DNA from: Paracoccaceae bacterium
Lineage (GTDB): Bacteria > Pseudomonadota > Alphaproteobacteria > Rhodobacterales > Rhodobacteraceae
Direction: 5' to 3'
Length of the DNA stretch: 36,085 nt
Assembly: GCA_014879735.1 (NCBI GenBank)
Contig: JACSRN010000027.1
Coordinates: 1 to 36,085, forward strand
In this document: positions 7,807 to 16,670 of the stretch, piece after piece
Layout: every line of letters begins with the position of its first letter
How positions within the stretch are numbered: the first letter of the stretch is position 1
Program-made: the position numbers and the translations under genes
Notes under the pieces: model-generated
What the model was told of the DNA's origin: nothing
The model's database searches: none
What the model saw: the letters and a program-made list of their open reading frames with translations, nothing else

Positions 7807-8781
7807 ATGATCGACCTGACCCGCGTCCTGCCCGAGGCCCGCATCCCCGAACTGCCAAACCCCTATTTCGGCAAGGTGCGCGACTGCTACGACCTGCCGC
7901 CGGATGCAGATTATCCGCAGGGCCGCCGGATCCTGATCTCCTCCGACCGGATCTCCGCCTTCGACCGCATCCTTGCCGCGATCCCCTGGAAGGGCCAGGT
8001 CCTGACCCAGACCGCCCGCTGGTGGTTCGACCGGACCGCCGATCTCTGCCCCAACCATATCGTGGCCTACCCGGATCCGAATGTCGCGATCGGCCGCCGG
8101 GTCGCCATCCTGCCGGTCGAGATTGTCGTGCGCGGCTATCTGGCCGGCACCACGTCGACCTCGATCCTGACGCAGTACCGGGCCGGCGCGCGCCAGATGT
8201 ACGGCCATGCCCTGCCGGACGGCCTGCGCGACAACCAGGCCCTGCCGCAGGCGATCATCACCCCGACCTCGAAAGCCTTCGACGGTGGCCATGACGAGCC
8301 GCTGACCCCGGCCGAAATCGTCGAACAGGGCCTGCTGACCCCGGCACAATGGGACGAGGTTTCGGCCAGGGCGCTTGCCCTTTTTGCCCGCGGCCAGAAG
8401 ATCGCGGCCGACCGCGGGCTGATCCTTGTCGATACCAAATACGAATTCGGCCTTGACGACACCGGCCGCATCCTGCTGGCCGACGAGATCCACACCCCCG
8501 ATTCCAGCCGCTACTGGATCGCCTCGGGCTATGAGCGGGCACTGGCCGAGGGGTCCCGCCCGCCCAGCTTCGACAAGGATGTGATCCGGGCCTGGGTCGT
8601 TGCCCGCTGCGATCCCTACCGCGATCCGGTGCCCGAGATCCCGCCGGAGATGATCGCCCGCACCTCTGCCGTCTATATCGAGGCCTATGAGGCGATCACC
8701 GGCGAGACCTTCATGCCCGACACTTCGGGTGCGACGCCGCTTGCCCGCATCCGCGCCCATCTTGCGCCCTACTTCCGCTGA
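7807..8781 (+). CDS. purC: Phosphoribosylaminoimidazole-succinocarboxamide synthase (SAICAR synthase)
   Basis: This enzyme joins CAIR and aspartate with ATP to make SAICAR in de novo purine synthesis. The protein of 324 residues is the longer, ADE1-like form, not the roughly 240-residue enteric form. Clear signatures are [10 protein letters not shown] (residues about 21-30, nucleotide binding), [28 protein letters not shown] and [29 protein letters not shown]. The ATG at 7807 is chosen because the family N-terminus ([14 protein letters not shown]) follows directly, while the open frame upstream is low complexity. A neighbouring candidate promoter and repeat separate it from the preceding operon, so it is probably transcribed separately. 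Confidence 0.95.
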   Translation: MIDLTRVLPEARIPELPNPYFGKVRDCYDLPPDADYPQGRRILISSDRISAFDRILAAIPWKGQVLTQTARWWFDRTADLCPNHIVAYPDPNVAIGRRVAILPVEIVVRGYLAGTTSTSILTQYRAGARQMYGHALPDGLRDNQALPQAIITPTSKAFDGGHDEPLTPAEIVEQGLLTPAQWDEVSARALALFARGQKIAADRGLILVDTKYEFGLDDTGRILLADEIHTPDSSRYWIASGYERALAEGSRPPSFDKDVIRAWVVARCDPYRDPVPEIPPEMIARTSAVYIEAYEAITGETFMPDTSGATPLARIRAHLAPYFR

Positions 8782-8845
8782 GGCAACCGTTTGGTTAACA
8801 ACGGCACAGCGACAGGCCGGTGCCTGCAATTCCGGGGGACAATCG

Positions 8846-9769
8846 ATGATTCTCAGCTGTGGCGAGGCGCTGATCGACATGCTGCCGCGCATCTCGACCG
8901 AGGGGGAGGCCTGTTTCGCGCCCTATGCCGGGGGGTCGGTGTTCAACACCGCCATTGCCCTCGGCCGACTTGGCGCGCCCTCGGCCTTCTACTCGGGCGT
9001 CTCGACCGATATGCTGGGCGAAATCCTTGCCGATACGCTGACGGCTTCGAAGGTCGATGTCTCGCTTCTGGCCCGGTCGGGGCGGCCGACCACGGTCGCC
9101 TTCGTGAAGCTGGTGAACGGCCAGGCGACCTATGCTTTCTATGACGAGGGCACCGCCGGCCGGCTCCTGTCCGCGGCCGACCTGCCCGCGCTGCCCGACC
9201 GGGTCGCCGCATTGTTCTTCGGCGGCATCTCGCTGGTGAACGACCCGGCCGCCAGCACCTATGAGGCACTGCTCACGCGGGAGGCGCCCGCCCGGGTCAT
9301 CATGATCGACCCCAACATCCGCCCCGGCTTCATCGCCGGCCAGGAGGACAGCTACCGCGCGCGCATCGGCCGGATGATCGCCCGGGCCGATCTGGTGAAG
9401 CTGTCCGACGAGGATCTGCACTGGCTGGAGGGGGCCGGCGATGCCGTGGCGCTGGCCCGCCGGATCATCGCGCGCGGACCAAAGGTGGTCTTCGTCACCG
9501 AAGGCGCCAGCGGTGCGCGCGCAATCACCGCGACGGCCGACCGCTTCTGCCCGGCCCGCCCCGTCGCCGTGGCCGATACCGTCGGTGCCGGTGACACGTT
9601 CAATGCGGGCGTGCTGGCCGCGCTGCACCGGGCGGGCAGGCTGACGAAATCCGATGTCGCCACCCTGCCGGACCAGGCGCTCGACGCCTGCCTCGATCTG
9701 GGCGTACGCGCGGCCGCCGTCACCGTTTCGCGCCCCGGGGCCAATCCCCCCTGGGAGCACGAGTTGTGA
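8846..9769 (+). CDS. PfkB-family carbohydrate kinase (fructokinase-like)
   Basis: The ribokinase-like fold covers all 307 residues: N-terminal [14 protein letters not shown], a glycine-rich [15 protein letters not shown] near 31-45 that binds the sugar, and the C-terminal signature [17 protein letters not shown], whose Asp in GAGD is the catalytic base. It phosphorylates a sugar hydroxyl with ATP. The N-terminal signature resembles fructokinases, but the exact sugar cannot be read from sequence. GGGGGA lies a few bases before the ATG at 8846. Its stop overlaps the GTG start of dtd, so the two are translationally coupled, although no functional link is obvious. Confidence 0.85.
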   Translation: MILSCGEALIDMLPRISTEGEACFAPYAGGSVFNTAIALGRLGAPSAFYSGVSTDMLGEILADTLTASKVDVSLLARSGRPTTVAFVKLVNGQATYAFYDEGTAGRLLSAADLPALPDRVAALFFGGISLVNDPAASTYEALLTREAPARVIMIDPNIRPGFIAGQEDSYRARIGRMIARADLVKLSDEDLHWLEGAGDAVALARRIIARGPKVVFVTEGASGARAITATADRFCPARPVAVADTVGAGDTFNAGVLAALHRAGRLTKSDVATLPDQALDACLDLGVRAAAVTVSRPGANPPWEHEL

Positions 9770-10209
9770 GGGCCGTCCTGCAGCGCGTGCAGCAGGCGGA
9801 GGTGGCTGTCGACGGCCAGACGGTCGGGCGCTGCGGGCCGGGGCTGATGATCCTGGTCTGCGCCATGCAGGGCGATGACGCGGCAACCGCCGCACGGCTG
9901 GCCGGCAAGGTGGCCAAGCTGCGGATCTTTCGCGACGACCAGGGCAAGATGAACCTGTCCATCCGCGACATCGACGGCCAGGCGCTGGTGATCAGCCAGT
10001 TCACTCTGGCCGCCGACCTGCGCGGCAACCGCCCCGGCTTTTCCACCGCCTGCGGCCCGGCCGAGGGCAGCCGTCTCTACAATGCCTTCGCCGCCGCTTT
10101 GTCGGCCGAGGGCATTGCCGTCGAAACCGGCGTCTTCGGCGCCGATATGGCGGTCAGCCTGGTGAATGACGGCCCGGTGACGATCGTCATGGACACCGAC
10201 AATCTGTGA
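9766..10209 (+). CDS. dtd: D-aminoacyl-tRNA deacylase
   Basis: DTD hydrolyses D-aminoacyl-tRNA (and Gly-tRNA(Ala)), keeping D-amino acids out of translation. The protein of 147 residues has the usual length. It opens with [17 protein letters not shown], carries the SQFTL active-site motif in [19 protein letters not shown], and has the C-terminal NDGPVT, the Gly-cisPro motif that provides chiral proofreading. It begins with GTG at 9766, inside the stop region of the kinase gene (GTGA overlap). This is a housekeeping cytosolic enzyme, so the coupling to a sugar kinase is probably incidental. Confidence 0.94.
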   Translation: MRAVLQRVQQAEVAVDGQTVGRCGPGLMILVCAMQGDDAATAARLAGKVAKLRIFRDDQGKMNLSIRDIDGQALVISQFTLAADLRGNRPGFSTACGPAEGSRLYNAFAAALSAEGIAVETGVFGADMAVSLVNDGPVTIVMDTDNL

Positions 10210-10286
10210 CGGTGCAGGCGCGGTTCCTGCGGCGGAACCGGCAGTTTCCGGCGGAAAATTTGTGCCGCGACGCCGGCAGGCAAAGG

Positions 10287-10315
10287 TTGACATCCCGCCC
10301 GTTCCGGAGCATCGG
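10287..10315 (+). promoter_or_regulatory. Candidate rhlE promoter
   Basis: TTGACA at 10287-10292 is followed by a 17-base spacer and a weak CATCGG in the -10 position. Transcription from here would give a leader of about 40 bases containing the stem described separately. Confidence 0.35.
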
Positions 10316-10356
10316 GGGAAGCAACGCTGGGCGTCTCGCCCACATTCCTTTCCCCC
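10314..10356 (+). promoter_or_regulatory. Stem-loop in the rhlE leader
   Basis: GGGGGAA (10314-10320) pairs with TTCCCCC (10350-10356). Inside it a second hairpin, GGGCG-TCT-CGCCC (10329-10341), can form. The outer stem ends 3 bases before the ATG, and its left arm is the only purine-rich Shine-Dalgarno-like stretch nearby. The fold could modulate translation, for example with temperature. This is by eye only. Confidence 0.4.
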
Positions 10357-10359
10357 CGG

Positions 10360-11691
10360 ATGATGATGACCACCTTCGAAGCCCTGGGTCTTTCGCCCAA
10401 GATCCTGAAAGCGCTGGAAAAGACCCAGCTCAAGACCCCCACGCCGATTCAGGCGCAGTCAATTCCGCCGATCATGGCCGGCAAGGATCTGATGGGTCTT
10501 GCGCAGACCGGCACCGGCAAGACCGCGGCCTTCGGCCTGCCGCTGCTGCATCGCTTGCTCGACATCGGCCACCCGCCCGGGCCGAAGAACATCCGTGCGC
10601 TGATCCTGGTGCCGACGCGCGAGCTGGCCACCCAAATCCGCGAGAACTTTCTGACCTTCACCCAGGGAACCGCCGTCAAGGTGGTGATGGTGGTTGGCGG
10701 CGCCTCGGTCAACCGCCAAGCGCTCAGCCTGGTGAAGGGCGCCGATGTACTGGTCGCCACCCCCGGCCGTCTGATCGATCTGATCGAGCGGGGCGATGTC
10801 TCGCTGGAGAAATGCGCCTATCTGGTGCTGGACGAAGCCGACCACATGCTCGACATGGGGTTCATCCATGCCCTGCGGCGGATTGCCAAGCATATTCCGC
10901 TGCGCCGGCAGACGCTGATGTTCTCGGCCACCATGCCGAAGGACATCGACGAGATCGCCGCCACCTACCTGCGCGATCCCGTCCGCGTGCAGGTCGCACC
11001 GCCGGGCAAGCCCGTCGATAAGGTCAGCCAGGGGGTGCATTTCATCCCCAATGGCGACAAGGCGCGGCTGTTGGAAAGCTATCTGCAAAAGCACCCCGGC
11101 GAGCAGGCACTGGTCTTTTCCCGCACGAAACATGGCGCCGACAAGCTGGCCAAGGTTCTGGCCGGCTGGGGCTTCAAGGTCGGCGCGATCCATGGCAACC
11201 GCAGCCAGAACCAGCGCGACCGCATCCTGACCGAGTTCAAGGCGGGCGAAGTGGACGTGCTGGTCGCAACCGATGTTGCCGCGCGCGGCATCGATATTCC
11301 GACCGTGCGCCATGTCTACAACTACGATATGCCGAACGTGCCGGAGAACTATGTCCACCGCATCGGCCGCACCGCGCGGGCCGGGGCCGAAGGCACCTCG
11401 ATCAGCTTCTGCGCACCGGCCGAGATGGGCGAGTTGCAGGCGATCGAGAAGCTGCTGAAAAAACCCCTGCCGGTGCTTGGCGGCGCGCCCTGGGCGGCCG
11501 ATATCGTCGCTGCAGCCCCCCGGCCCGGCCCGAAACCCGGCCGCAGACCGGGACCGAAACCGGGCGCTTCGGCCGGCCCGCGCCGTCCCGGCAACGCCCC
11601 CGGCAAGCCCGCCCCCGGCACCGCGGCAAAGCCCGCTGCGCGGCAGCGCTCGCCGGGCGGGGCCGGCGCCCCGCGACGGCGGCCTAGCTGA
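10360..11691 (+). CDS. rhlE: DEAD-box ATP-dependent RNA helicase, RhlE type
   Basis: All DEAD-box motifs are present in order: Q motif PTPIQAQSIPP, motif I AQTGTGKTAAF, Ia PTRELATQ, Ib TPGRLIDL, II DEADHMLDMGF, III SATMP, IV LVFSRTKHGADKLA, V ATDVAARGIDIP and VI HRIGRTARAGAEG. It unwinds short RNA duplexes and typically aids ribosome assembly, RNA decay and cold adaptation. The catalytic core ends near residue 375; the rest (to 443) is a basic Pro/Gly/Arg/Lys-rich tail that probably binds RNA. Three ATG codons in a row (10360-10368) make the exact start ambiguous. The stop overlaps the stop of the convergent gene by 8 bases. Confidence 0.92.
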   Translation: MMMTTFEALGLSPKILKALEKTQLKTPTPIQAQSIPPIMAGKDLMGLAQTGTGKTAAFGLPLLHRLLDIGHPPGPKNIRALILVPTRELATQIRENFLTFTQGTAVKVVMVVGGASVNRQALSLVKGADVLVATPGRLIDLIERGDVSLEKCAYLVLDEADHMLDMGFIHALRRIAKHIPLRRQTLMFSATMPKDIDEIAATYLRDPVRVQVAPPGKPVDKVSQGVHFIPNGDKARLLESYLQKHPGEQALVFSRTKHGADKLAKVLAGWGFKVGAIHGNRSQNQRDRILTEFKAGEVDVLVATDVAARGIDIPTVRHVYNYDMPNVPENYVHRIGRTARAGAEGTSISFCAPAEMGELQAIEKLLKKPLPVLGGAPWAADIVAAAPRPGPKPGRRPGPKPGASAGPRRPGNAPGKPAPGTAAKPAARQRSPGGAGAPRRRPS

Positions 11692-12136
11692 CCTCGTCCT
11701 CGAGGTTCAGCTTCATCTGGATCAGCACCTGCTGGATGGCGAGCGTCTCGCGCAGCATGCGCTTGGCTTCGTTGACGCTGATCCGGCCGTCGCTGATGGC
11801 CTGGTTATATTCGCTCATCAACTGGGCGAAACGCTGGGCCAGTGCCACGACATCCTGATTGACACCCGTTGTCATGCCCTCGTGCTTGTCACCGTCGTAA
11901 GACAGGGTGATACCGCGCAGGTCGGCCAGCGCCGCAGTCACATGCGGGAACCGCGCCGCGGCCTCAAGTTCGGCCACGACATCGATTGGCATGAACCGAT
12001 CATCATGTTCGTCGCTGTCGGAATAATAGCGCCCGAGCGTCGCCTTGGACTTGCCGGTCAGCGCGCAGGCCGCTTCGATTCCGACATCCTTCACCAGCGC
12101 TTCGGTGTGTTTTTTCAAGTAGCTTGTATTCGTCAT
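11684..12136 (-). CDS. Small protein with a possible N-terminal DNA-binding helix-turn-helix; function unknown
   Basis: I do not recognise this family firmly. In the 150-residue product, the N-terminal part, YLKKHTEALVKDVGIEAACALTGKSKATLGRYYSD, has the spacing of a helix-turn-helix as in phage CII-like or XRE-like regulators (GIEAACALTGKSKATLGRYY). The C-terminal half (DVVALAQRFAQLMSEYNQAI onward) is helical and amphipathic, and may oligomerise. The ATG at 12136 is preferred to one at 12205 because GGGGGAGGA lies at proper distance before it. It is convergent with rhlE, the stop codons overlapping by 8 bases, and lies downstream of an unexplained intergenic region. No phage genes surround it. 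Confidence 0.7.
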   Translation of the reverse strand: MTNTSYLKKHTEALVKDVGIEAACALTGKSKATLGRYYSDSDEHDDRFMPIDVVAELEAAARFPHVTAALADLRGITLSYDGDKHEGMTTGVNQDVVALAQRFAQLMSEYNQAISDGRISVNEAKRMLRETLAIQQVLIQMKLNLEDEVS

Positions 12137-12201
12137 GACCGTATCCTCCCCCGCCGCAAGCCGGTCCGGGGAAATCGCTTTCTCATTTCCCATTAATGCG
12201 A

Positions 12202-12611
12202 TCACAAGGATTTGTCATGGATAAAGGTGTTCCGGGGTACCGGGACGAGTAACGAGTGGCCGGTGTCCCCAGCATCGGCCTTGGGTGGGGGTCCGCCGTA
12301 TAGGGTTCGCTCCGAAAACCCGTGCGGAGGCGTGTTGTGTCCGCTTGCGGCGGGCCCGTCAGTCTTAACGAGGGTCGCGGGCATTTTCGCCCGTCGGTAT
12401 CGAGTATGACGAAAGCCCGGCTGGTTCGGGGCGGCGTTGTCCAAGCCACCACGACTGGCGGGCCCCTGCCCAGCTTTTGCATCGCTCCGGCACCCCCGGC
12501 CCACAACAGTGCGGGCCCGCCACGGCCTCGGCGCCGCTTGTCTGGCCACGGGCGTAATCGCGGCGCAGGCTCTCTCTTGCCAGATCGATGCTGGATCGCT
12601 ACGCCGCGACA
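12202..12611. other. Structured intergenic region of unknown function
   Basis: No firmly supported gene lies here. Several strong inverted repeats are visible: GGGTT/AACCC at 12303-12321, CGGGC/GCCCG at 12378-12393, and a 10-base pair TGGCGGGCCC/GGGCCCGCCA spanning 12456-12522. On the minus strand a frame of 60 codons (12202-12384) ends just before the possible HTH gene and translates as a non-repetitive peptide ending in RNTFIHDKSL, but it uses TTA and CTA codons that are rare in the neighbours. I looked for tmRNA, 4.5S, RNase P and tRNA signatures and did not find them. It may be a regulatory leader, a small RNA or a tiny gene. Confidence 0.45.
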
Positions 12612-13190
12612 ATGGCCAAGCTCTATTTTCACTACTCGACCATGAATGCCGGCAAGTCGACGCTGCTGTTGCAGGCGTCGCACAACTACCGCGAAAGCGG
12701 AATGCAGACCTATCTGCTGACGGCCCGGCTGGACGATCGGGCCGGGGGGCACCGGATCGCCAGCCGCATCGGCATCGGTGCCGAGGCCGAGACCTTCGAT
12801 GCCGCCGACGACATGTTCGCGCGCCTCTGCGACCGGCTGGCGCAGGGACCCGTCGCCTGCGTCTTTGTCGACGAGGCACAATTCCTGACCAAGGCGCAGG
12901 TCTGGCAGTTGGCGCGCGCGGTCGACGACCTGAAGGTGCCGGTGATGTGCTACGGCCTGCGCGTCGATTTTCGGGGCGAATTGTTTCCCGGCTCGGCCGC
13001 CTTGCTGGCCTGGGCCGATGAAATGCGCGAAGTGCGCACCATCTGCCATTGCGGCAAGAAGGCGACCATGGTGGTGCGCAAGAGGCCGGACGGGCGGGCG
13101 CTGACGGACGGGGCGCAGGTGGTGATCGGCGGCAACGAGACCTATCAGAGCCTGTGTCGCCGCCACTGGCGCGAGGCGGTGGGCGATTGA
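12612..13190 (+). CDS. tdk: Thymidine kinase (type II)
   Basis: It phosphorylates thymidine with ATP in the salvage pathway. The protein of 192 residues contains the P-loop STMNAGKSTLLL near residues 8-19, the FVDEAQFL motif with its catalytic Glu, GLRVDFRGELFPGS (the lasso/substrate segment), and cysteine-bearing segments TICHCGKKAT and SLCRRHW that form the zinc site of type II enzymes. Translation most likely begins at ATG 12612, since MAKLYFHYSTMNAGKS matches the family; an ATG 24 bases upstream is also possible. Neither has a clear Shine-Dalgarno sequence. Upstream is the unexplained structured region. Confidence 0.94.
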   Translation: MAKLYFHYSTMNAGKSTLLLQASHNYRESGMQTYLLTARLDDRAGGHRIASRIGIGAEAETFDAADDMFARLCDRLAQGPVACVFVDEAQFLTKAQVWQLARAVDDLKVPVMCYGLRVDFRGELFPGSAALLAWADEMREVRTICHCGKKATMVVRKRPDGRALTDGAQVVIGGNETYQSLCRRHWREAVGD

Positions 13191-13271
13191 GCGATAGGGG
13201 CAAGATGCTGCGCCGGCTTGCCCGGCGGCCCGGCGCGGGCTAGCCTTCGAACAACTGCCAAGGAGCCCCCG

Positions 13272-13619
13272 ATGCCGTTGCGCCCGATTGTCCTGTCCCT
13301 CGTCCTTGCCGTGGCCGCCGCAACCGCCGTTCCGGCGCAGATCGTGGTCGAACCCTTCGCCCCCGATGCCGAGACCGCACGCTTCGGCGGGCCATGGAAA
13401 CGCTATCAAACCCATATCCTGAAGCTGGCAGCCAATCGCTATGCCGTGCTGTTCCGCCCAGGGTTCATCGACCGCAAGGGTGCGATCCGGGCGATCCAGC
13501 CGCTGTGCGCGGCGATGGGCAAGGTGGCGCAGGGTCTTGGCACCATGGCGCCGGTGGAACTGGTGTTCGAGGACGGCGTGCCCAGCGTGCAGCAGGGCTA
13601 TCAGGTCGGCTGTAACTGA
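13272..13619 (+). CDS. Small secreted protein of unknown function
   Basis: The product has 115 residues. The N-terminus is a classical signal peptide (PLRPIVLSLVLAVAAATAVPAQ) with likely cleavage after an Ala-x-Ala type site near residue 21, leaving a periplasmic protein of roughly 94 residues. Two cysteines (in QPLCAAMG and at the penultimate position, GCN) could form a disulfide. The mature part is unfamiliar to me; WKRYQTHILKLAANRYAVLFRPGFIDRKG is its most distinctive stretch. AAGGAG lies well placed before ATG 13272. The next gene follows after 9 bases, so the two are probably co-transcribed. Confidence 0.75.
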   Translation: MPLRPIVLSLVLAVAAATAVPAQIVVEPFAPDAETARFGGPWKRYQTHILKLAANRYAVLFRPGFIDRKGAIRAIQPLCAAMGKVAQGLGTMAPVELVFEDGVPSVQQGYQVGCN

Positions 13620-13628
13620 GGGGCTGCG

Positions 13629-13955
13629 ATGATTCTCTACGGAATATCCACCTGCGACACCTGCAAGAAGGCGCTTCGCGCGCTGAAGACGGCGGGTCGC
13701 GACGTCACCTTTCGCGACATCCGGGCGGAACCGCTGAGCGAGGCCGAGATTGCCGCCATCACCGGCGAATTCGGCGAGCGCGCGGTCAACCGCCAGTCGA
13801 CCAGCTATCGCAGCTTCAATGATTTTCTGCGTGCCTCGGACCCTGAGGCACAGATCGCCGCACAGCCGACGGTCATGAAACGCCCGGTAATCCGCGATGG
13901 CGACCGCTGGTTTCTGGGTTGGGATACGGAGATCGAGGCCGCGCTGACGGCTTGA
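13629..13955 (+). CDS. ArsC/Spx family thioredoxin-fold protein (arsenate reductase-like)
   Basis: This 108-residue protein has the family length. It starts ILYGISTCDTCKKALRALK, giving a Cys9-x-x-Cys12 pair at the helix start, and later has AAQPTVMKRPVIRDGDRWFLGW, typical of the ArsC/YffB branch. Members act as glutathione-dependent reductases or, as Spx, as regulators. No ars operon is present, so a role in arsenate resistance is unlikely; a general thiol-redox role is more plausible. It lies 9 bases after the secreted-protein gene and converges on the cold-shock gene, with strong hairpins between them. Confidence 0.82.
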   Translation: MILYGISTCDTCKKALRALKTAGRDVTFRDIRAEPLSEAEIAAITGEFGERAVNRQSTSYRSFNDFLRASDPEAQIAAQPTVMKRPVIRDGDRWFLGWDTEIEAALTA

Positions 13956-14017
13956 GCCTAGCGGTTCGGGGCCGGATCATCCCGGTCGATGCCCCCCGCC
14001 GATGCCCCCCTCCGGGA

Positions 14018-14042
14018 TGCCGGGCAGGCGCTCTGCCCGGCA
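14018..14042. terminator. Perfect hairpin between convergent genes
   Basis: TGCCGGGCAG (14018-14027) and CTGCCCGGCA (14033-14042) form a perfect 10-bp stem with a 5-base loop. It lies downstream of the ArsC-like gene and can fold on either strand. No T-run follows. Confidence 0.5.
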
Positions 14043-14051
14043 CCGGAAACG

Positions 14052-14073
14052 TTGCGGCCGCCAGCGGCCGCAA
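14052..14073 (-). terminator. Hairpin terminator of the cold-shock gene
   Basis: TTGCGGCCG (14052-14060) and CGGCCGCAA (14065-14073) form a perfect 9-bp stem with loop CCAG, 6 bases after the cold-shock stop codon. On the minus strand GTTTCC follows, a weak T-rich tail. Confidence 0.6.
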
Positions 14074-14079
14074 GCCGCG

Positions 14080-14286
14080 TCAGAGCAGCTTGAGGTCGCC
14101 GGCCGACGAACGGCCGTCACGCCCCGAGAGCAGCTCGTAGGCAATCTTCTGGTTGTCGTTCAGACCTTTCAGACCGGCGCGCTCCACCGCCGAGATATGT
14201 ACGAAGACATCCTTGCCACCATCGTCGGGCGCAATGAACCCGTAGCCTTTCGTGGCGTTAAACCATTTCACGGTGCCGGTGGGCAT
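14080..14286 (-). CDS. Cold-shock protein (CspA family)
   Basis: A single cold-shock domain of 68 residues binds single-stranded RNA or DNA. Both nucleic-acid motifs are visible: RNP1 in KGYGFIAPDDGG (about 13-24) and RNP2 in DVFVHISAVE (about 26-35), after MPTGTVKWFNATKG. GGGGAGAAG lies before the ATG. A leader of about 200 bases separates it from thrS upstream on the same strand, long enough for an independent promoter and the structured 5' UTR common in csp genes. Whether it is cold-inducible cannot be told, since several family members are not. Confidence 0.95.
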   Translation of the reverse strand: MPTGTVKWFNATKGYGFIAPDDGGKDVFVHISAVERAGLKGLNDNQKIAYELLSGRDGRSSAGDLKLL

Positions 14287-14499
14287 ACCCGCTTCTCCCC
14301 TTCAGAACTCCCCGGGGCGGAATTGCACCGGGCGTAGCGGCCAGGTCTTTCAGCCCTTCGTCCAGAGAGCGAGGCAGTCGGAAAGTCTGTCGTTACTGCG
14401 GGGAAGGATGCCACGCAAATCCCGAAAATCAAGCCAGATGACGACATTCTGCCGCAACCTGCGGGAAATGCGTCGCTTCCGCTGCATCTTACGGCGCCC

Positions 14500-16449
14500 T
14501 CAGCCTGCGCCGCCGGGGGGCAGTGCGTCGAAGGCCAGCGCCGTCACCGCCGCGTCGAATCCAAGGGACTCGGTTCGGGTTTCGCCCAGTCGGCGGACCG
14601 AGACGCTGCGCTCCTCGACCTCCTTCATGCCGATGGCCAGGATCACCGGCACCTTGCCGAGCGAATGTTCGCGAACCTTGTAGTTGATCTTCTCGTTGCG
14701 CGTATCCGCCTCGGCGCGGACGCCGGCCTTGCGCAGCGCTTCGGTCACTTCGCGCACATAGGGATCGGCATCCGAGACGATCGAGGCCACCACCACCTGT
14801 CGCGGCGCCAGCCAGAACGGCAGCTTGCCAGCGTAGTTCTCGATCAGGATACCGATGAAGCGTTCGAAGCTGCCGAGGATCGCGCGGTGCAGCATGTAGG
14901 GCATGTGCTTTGCGCCGTCCTCGCCGACATATTCCGCACCAAGCCGCCCGGGCAGTTGCGCATCGACCTGGAAGGTGCCGCATTGCCATTGCCGGCCGAT
15001 GGCGTCGGTCAGCTTGAAGTCCAGCTTCGGGCCGTAGAAGGCGCCATCGCCGGGATTGACCTCATAGGGCAGGCCCAGCTTCTCGATCGCATTGGTCAGC
15101 GCACCCTCGACCCGGTCCCATTGCTCGTCTGTGCCGATGCGCACATCCGGGCGGGTCGAAAGCTTGATGTCGAAACGGTCGAAGCCCAGGTCGCGATAGA
15201 CCGAGGACAGCAGCGCGATGAACCCGGCGCATTCATCCTCGATCTGGGCTTCGGTACAGAAGATATGCGCATCGTCCTGCGTGAAGCCGCGCACCCGCAT
15301 CAGCCCGTGCATCGAACCCGAGGATTCGTAGCGGTGGCAGGCGCCGAATTCGGCAAGGCGCAGCGGCAGGTCGCGGTAGGATTTCAGGCCCTGATTGTAC
15401 ACCTGGACGTGGCAGGGGCAATTCATCGGCTTCAGCGCATTGATGCGCTTTTCCTTCGCGCCCTCCTCGTCCACCTCGACGATGAACATATTCTCGCGGT
15501 AGGCCTCCCAATGGCCCGACCGCTCCCACAGGATGCGGTCGACGACCTGTGGCGTGCGGATTTCGCGGTAGCCGGCACGGTCCAGCCGGCCACGCATATA
15601 GGCCTCCAGGCTGCGCCAGATCTGCCAGCCGTTCGGATGCCAGAACACCATGCCCGGCGCTTCGTCCTGCAGGTGGAACAGATCCATCTCGCGGCCAAGC
15701 TTGCGGTGATCGCGCTTCGCCGCCTCTTCCAGCATCGTCAGATGCGCCTTCAGGTCGTCGCGGTTGCGGAAGGCCAGCCCGTAGATGCGCTGCAGCATCG
15801 GACGGCTGGCATCGCCCAGCCAGTAGGCGCCGGCAACATGCGTCAGCTTGAAAGCATCGGCCGGCACCTGACCCGTGTGCTGCAGATGCGGACCGCGGCA
15901 GAGATCCTGCCAGTCGCCGTGCCAGTACATGCGGATCGGCTCGTTCCCGGGAATCCGGTCGATCAATTCCAGCTTGAACGGCTCGCCCTTCGCTTCATAA
16001 AAGGCAATGGCGCGGTCGCGGTCCCAGACTTCGGTGCGGATGGGATCGCGGGCATTGATGATCTGCTTCATCCGCGCCTCGATCAGCCCGAGGTCCTCGG
16101 GCGTGAACGGCTCGGCCCGGTCGAAATCGTAGAACCAGCCCTGATCGCGCACCGGGCCGATGGTGACTTTCACATCCGGCCAGATCTCCTGTACCGCACG
16201 GGCCATGATATGGGCCAGATCGTGCCGGATCAGTTCCAGTGCCGGACCATCGTCCTTCATCGTGTTGATCGAGATGCGGGCATCCGCCAGGATCGGCCAT
16301 TGCAGATCCCAGTGCTGGCCATCGACCTGCGCCGAGATCGCTGCCTTGGCCAGCGAAGGCGCGATGGAGGCCGCAACCTCGGCCGGGGTCACGCCGGCCT
16401 CATAGCTGCGGCTGTTGCCATCGGGAAATGTCAGGGAGATCTGGCTCAT
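14500..16449 (-). CDS. thrS: Threonyl-tRNA synthetase
   Basis: It charges tRNA(Thr) with threonine. The protein of 649 residues has the full bacterial order: TGS domain (1-60), editing domain with the [17 protein letters not shown] helix (HxxxH, near 73-89) and later HHxxC-like residues, then the class II core with motif 1 region ([20 protein letters not shown]), the zinc-binding [11 protein letters not shown], motif 2 ([20 protein letters not shown]), motif 3 ([16 protein letters not shown]) and the C-terminal anticodon-binding domain ([20 protein letters not shown]). GAGGAAC precedes the ATG at 16449. No T-box leader is visible, as expected for Proteobacteria. Confidence 0.97.
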   Translation of the reverse strand: MSQISLTFPDGNSRSYEAGVTPAEVAASIAPSLAKAAISAQVDGQHWDLQWPILADARISINTMKDDGPALELIRHDLAHIMARAVQEIWPDVKVTIGPVRDQGWFYDFDRAEPFTPEDLGLIEARMKQIINARDPIRTEVWDRDRAIAFYEAKGEPFKLELIDRIPGNEPIRMYWHGDWQDLCRGPHLQHTGQVPADAFKLTHVAGAYWLGDASRPMLQRIYGLAFRNRDDLKAHLTMLEEAAKRDHRKLGREMDLFHLQDEAPGMVFWHPNGWQIWRSLEAYMRGRLDRAGYREIRTPQVVDRILWERSGHWEAYRENMFIVEVDEEGAKEKRINALKPMNCPCHVQVYNQGLKSYRDLPLRLAEFGACHRYESSGSMHGLMRVRGFTQDDAHIFCTEAQIEDECAGFIALLSSVYRDLGFDRFDIKLSTRPDVRIGTDEQWDRVEGALTNAIEKLGLPYEVNPGDGAFYGPKLDFKLTDAIGRQWQCGTFQVDAQLPGRLGAEYVGEDGAKHMPYMLHRAILGSFERFIGILIENYAGKLPFWLAPRQVVVASIVSDADPYVREVTEALRKAGVRAEADTRNEKINYKVREHSLGKVPVILAIGMKEVEERSVSVRRLGETRTESLGFDAAVTALAFDALPPGGAG

Positions 16450-16508
16450 GGCCGGTTCCTCGTCGGTTTGGCGCCCACGGAGCGCCCGGTTGCGGGTAGG
16501 TCGTGGCG

Positions 16509-16537
16509 CTTTTCGCGCCTGCGGAACGGGTTGTCAA
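16509..16537 (-). promoter_or_regulatory. Candidate thrS promoter
   Basis: On the minus strand TTGACA (16537-16532) is followed by 17 bases and GAAAAG in the -10 place. The -10 overlaps a small hairpin, GGCGC-GAAAA-GCGCC, which might be an operator or only chance. Confidence 0.4.
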
Positions 16538-16670
16538 TCCGGGCAAGGGGCGGGGCAACGGGGCGGACAACGGACCGGGCGATCAAGCGGGGCCTCTGGG
16601 TACCGAATGGCGGTCTTGCCAGTGACTGGGGACGCAGGCAGGCTACGGCCGGTGGCGAATGGGGGTGGCG

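Noticed and set aside
12202-12611. Possible tmRNA, 4.5S RNA, RNase P RNA or tRNA
   Set aside because: No tag-encoding sequence, SRP core loop, RNase P core or T-arm/CCA could be found on either strand, so only an unnamed structured region is reported.
16450-16670. T-box or other tRNA-sensing leader of thrS
   Set aside because: No specifier loop or T-box core is visible, and T-boxes are not expected in this group.
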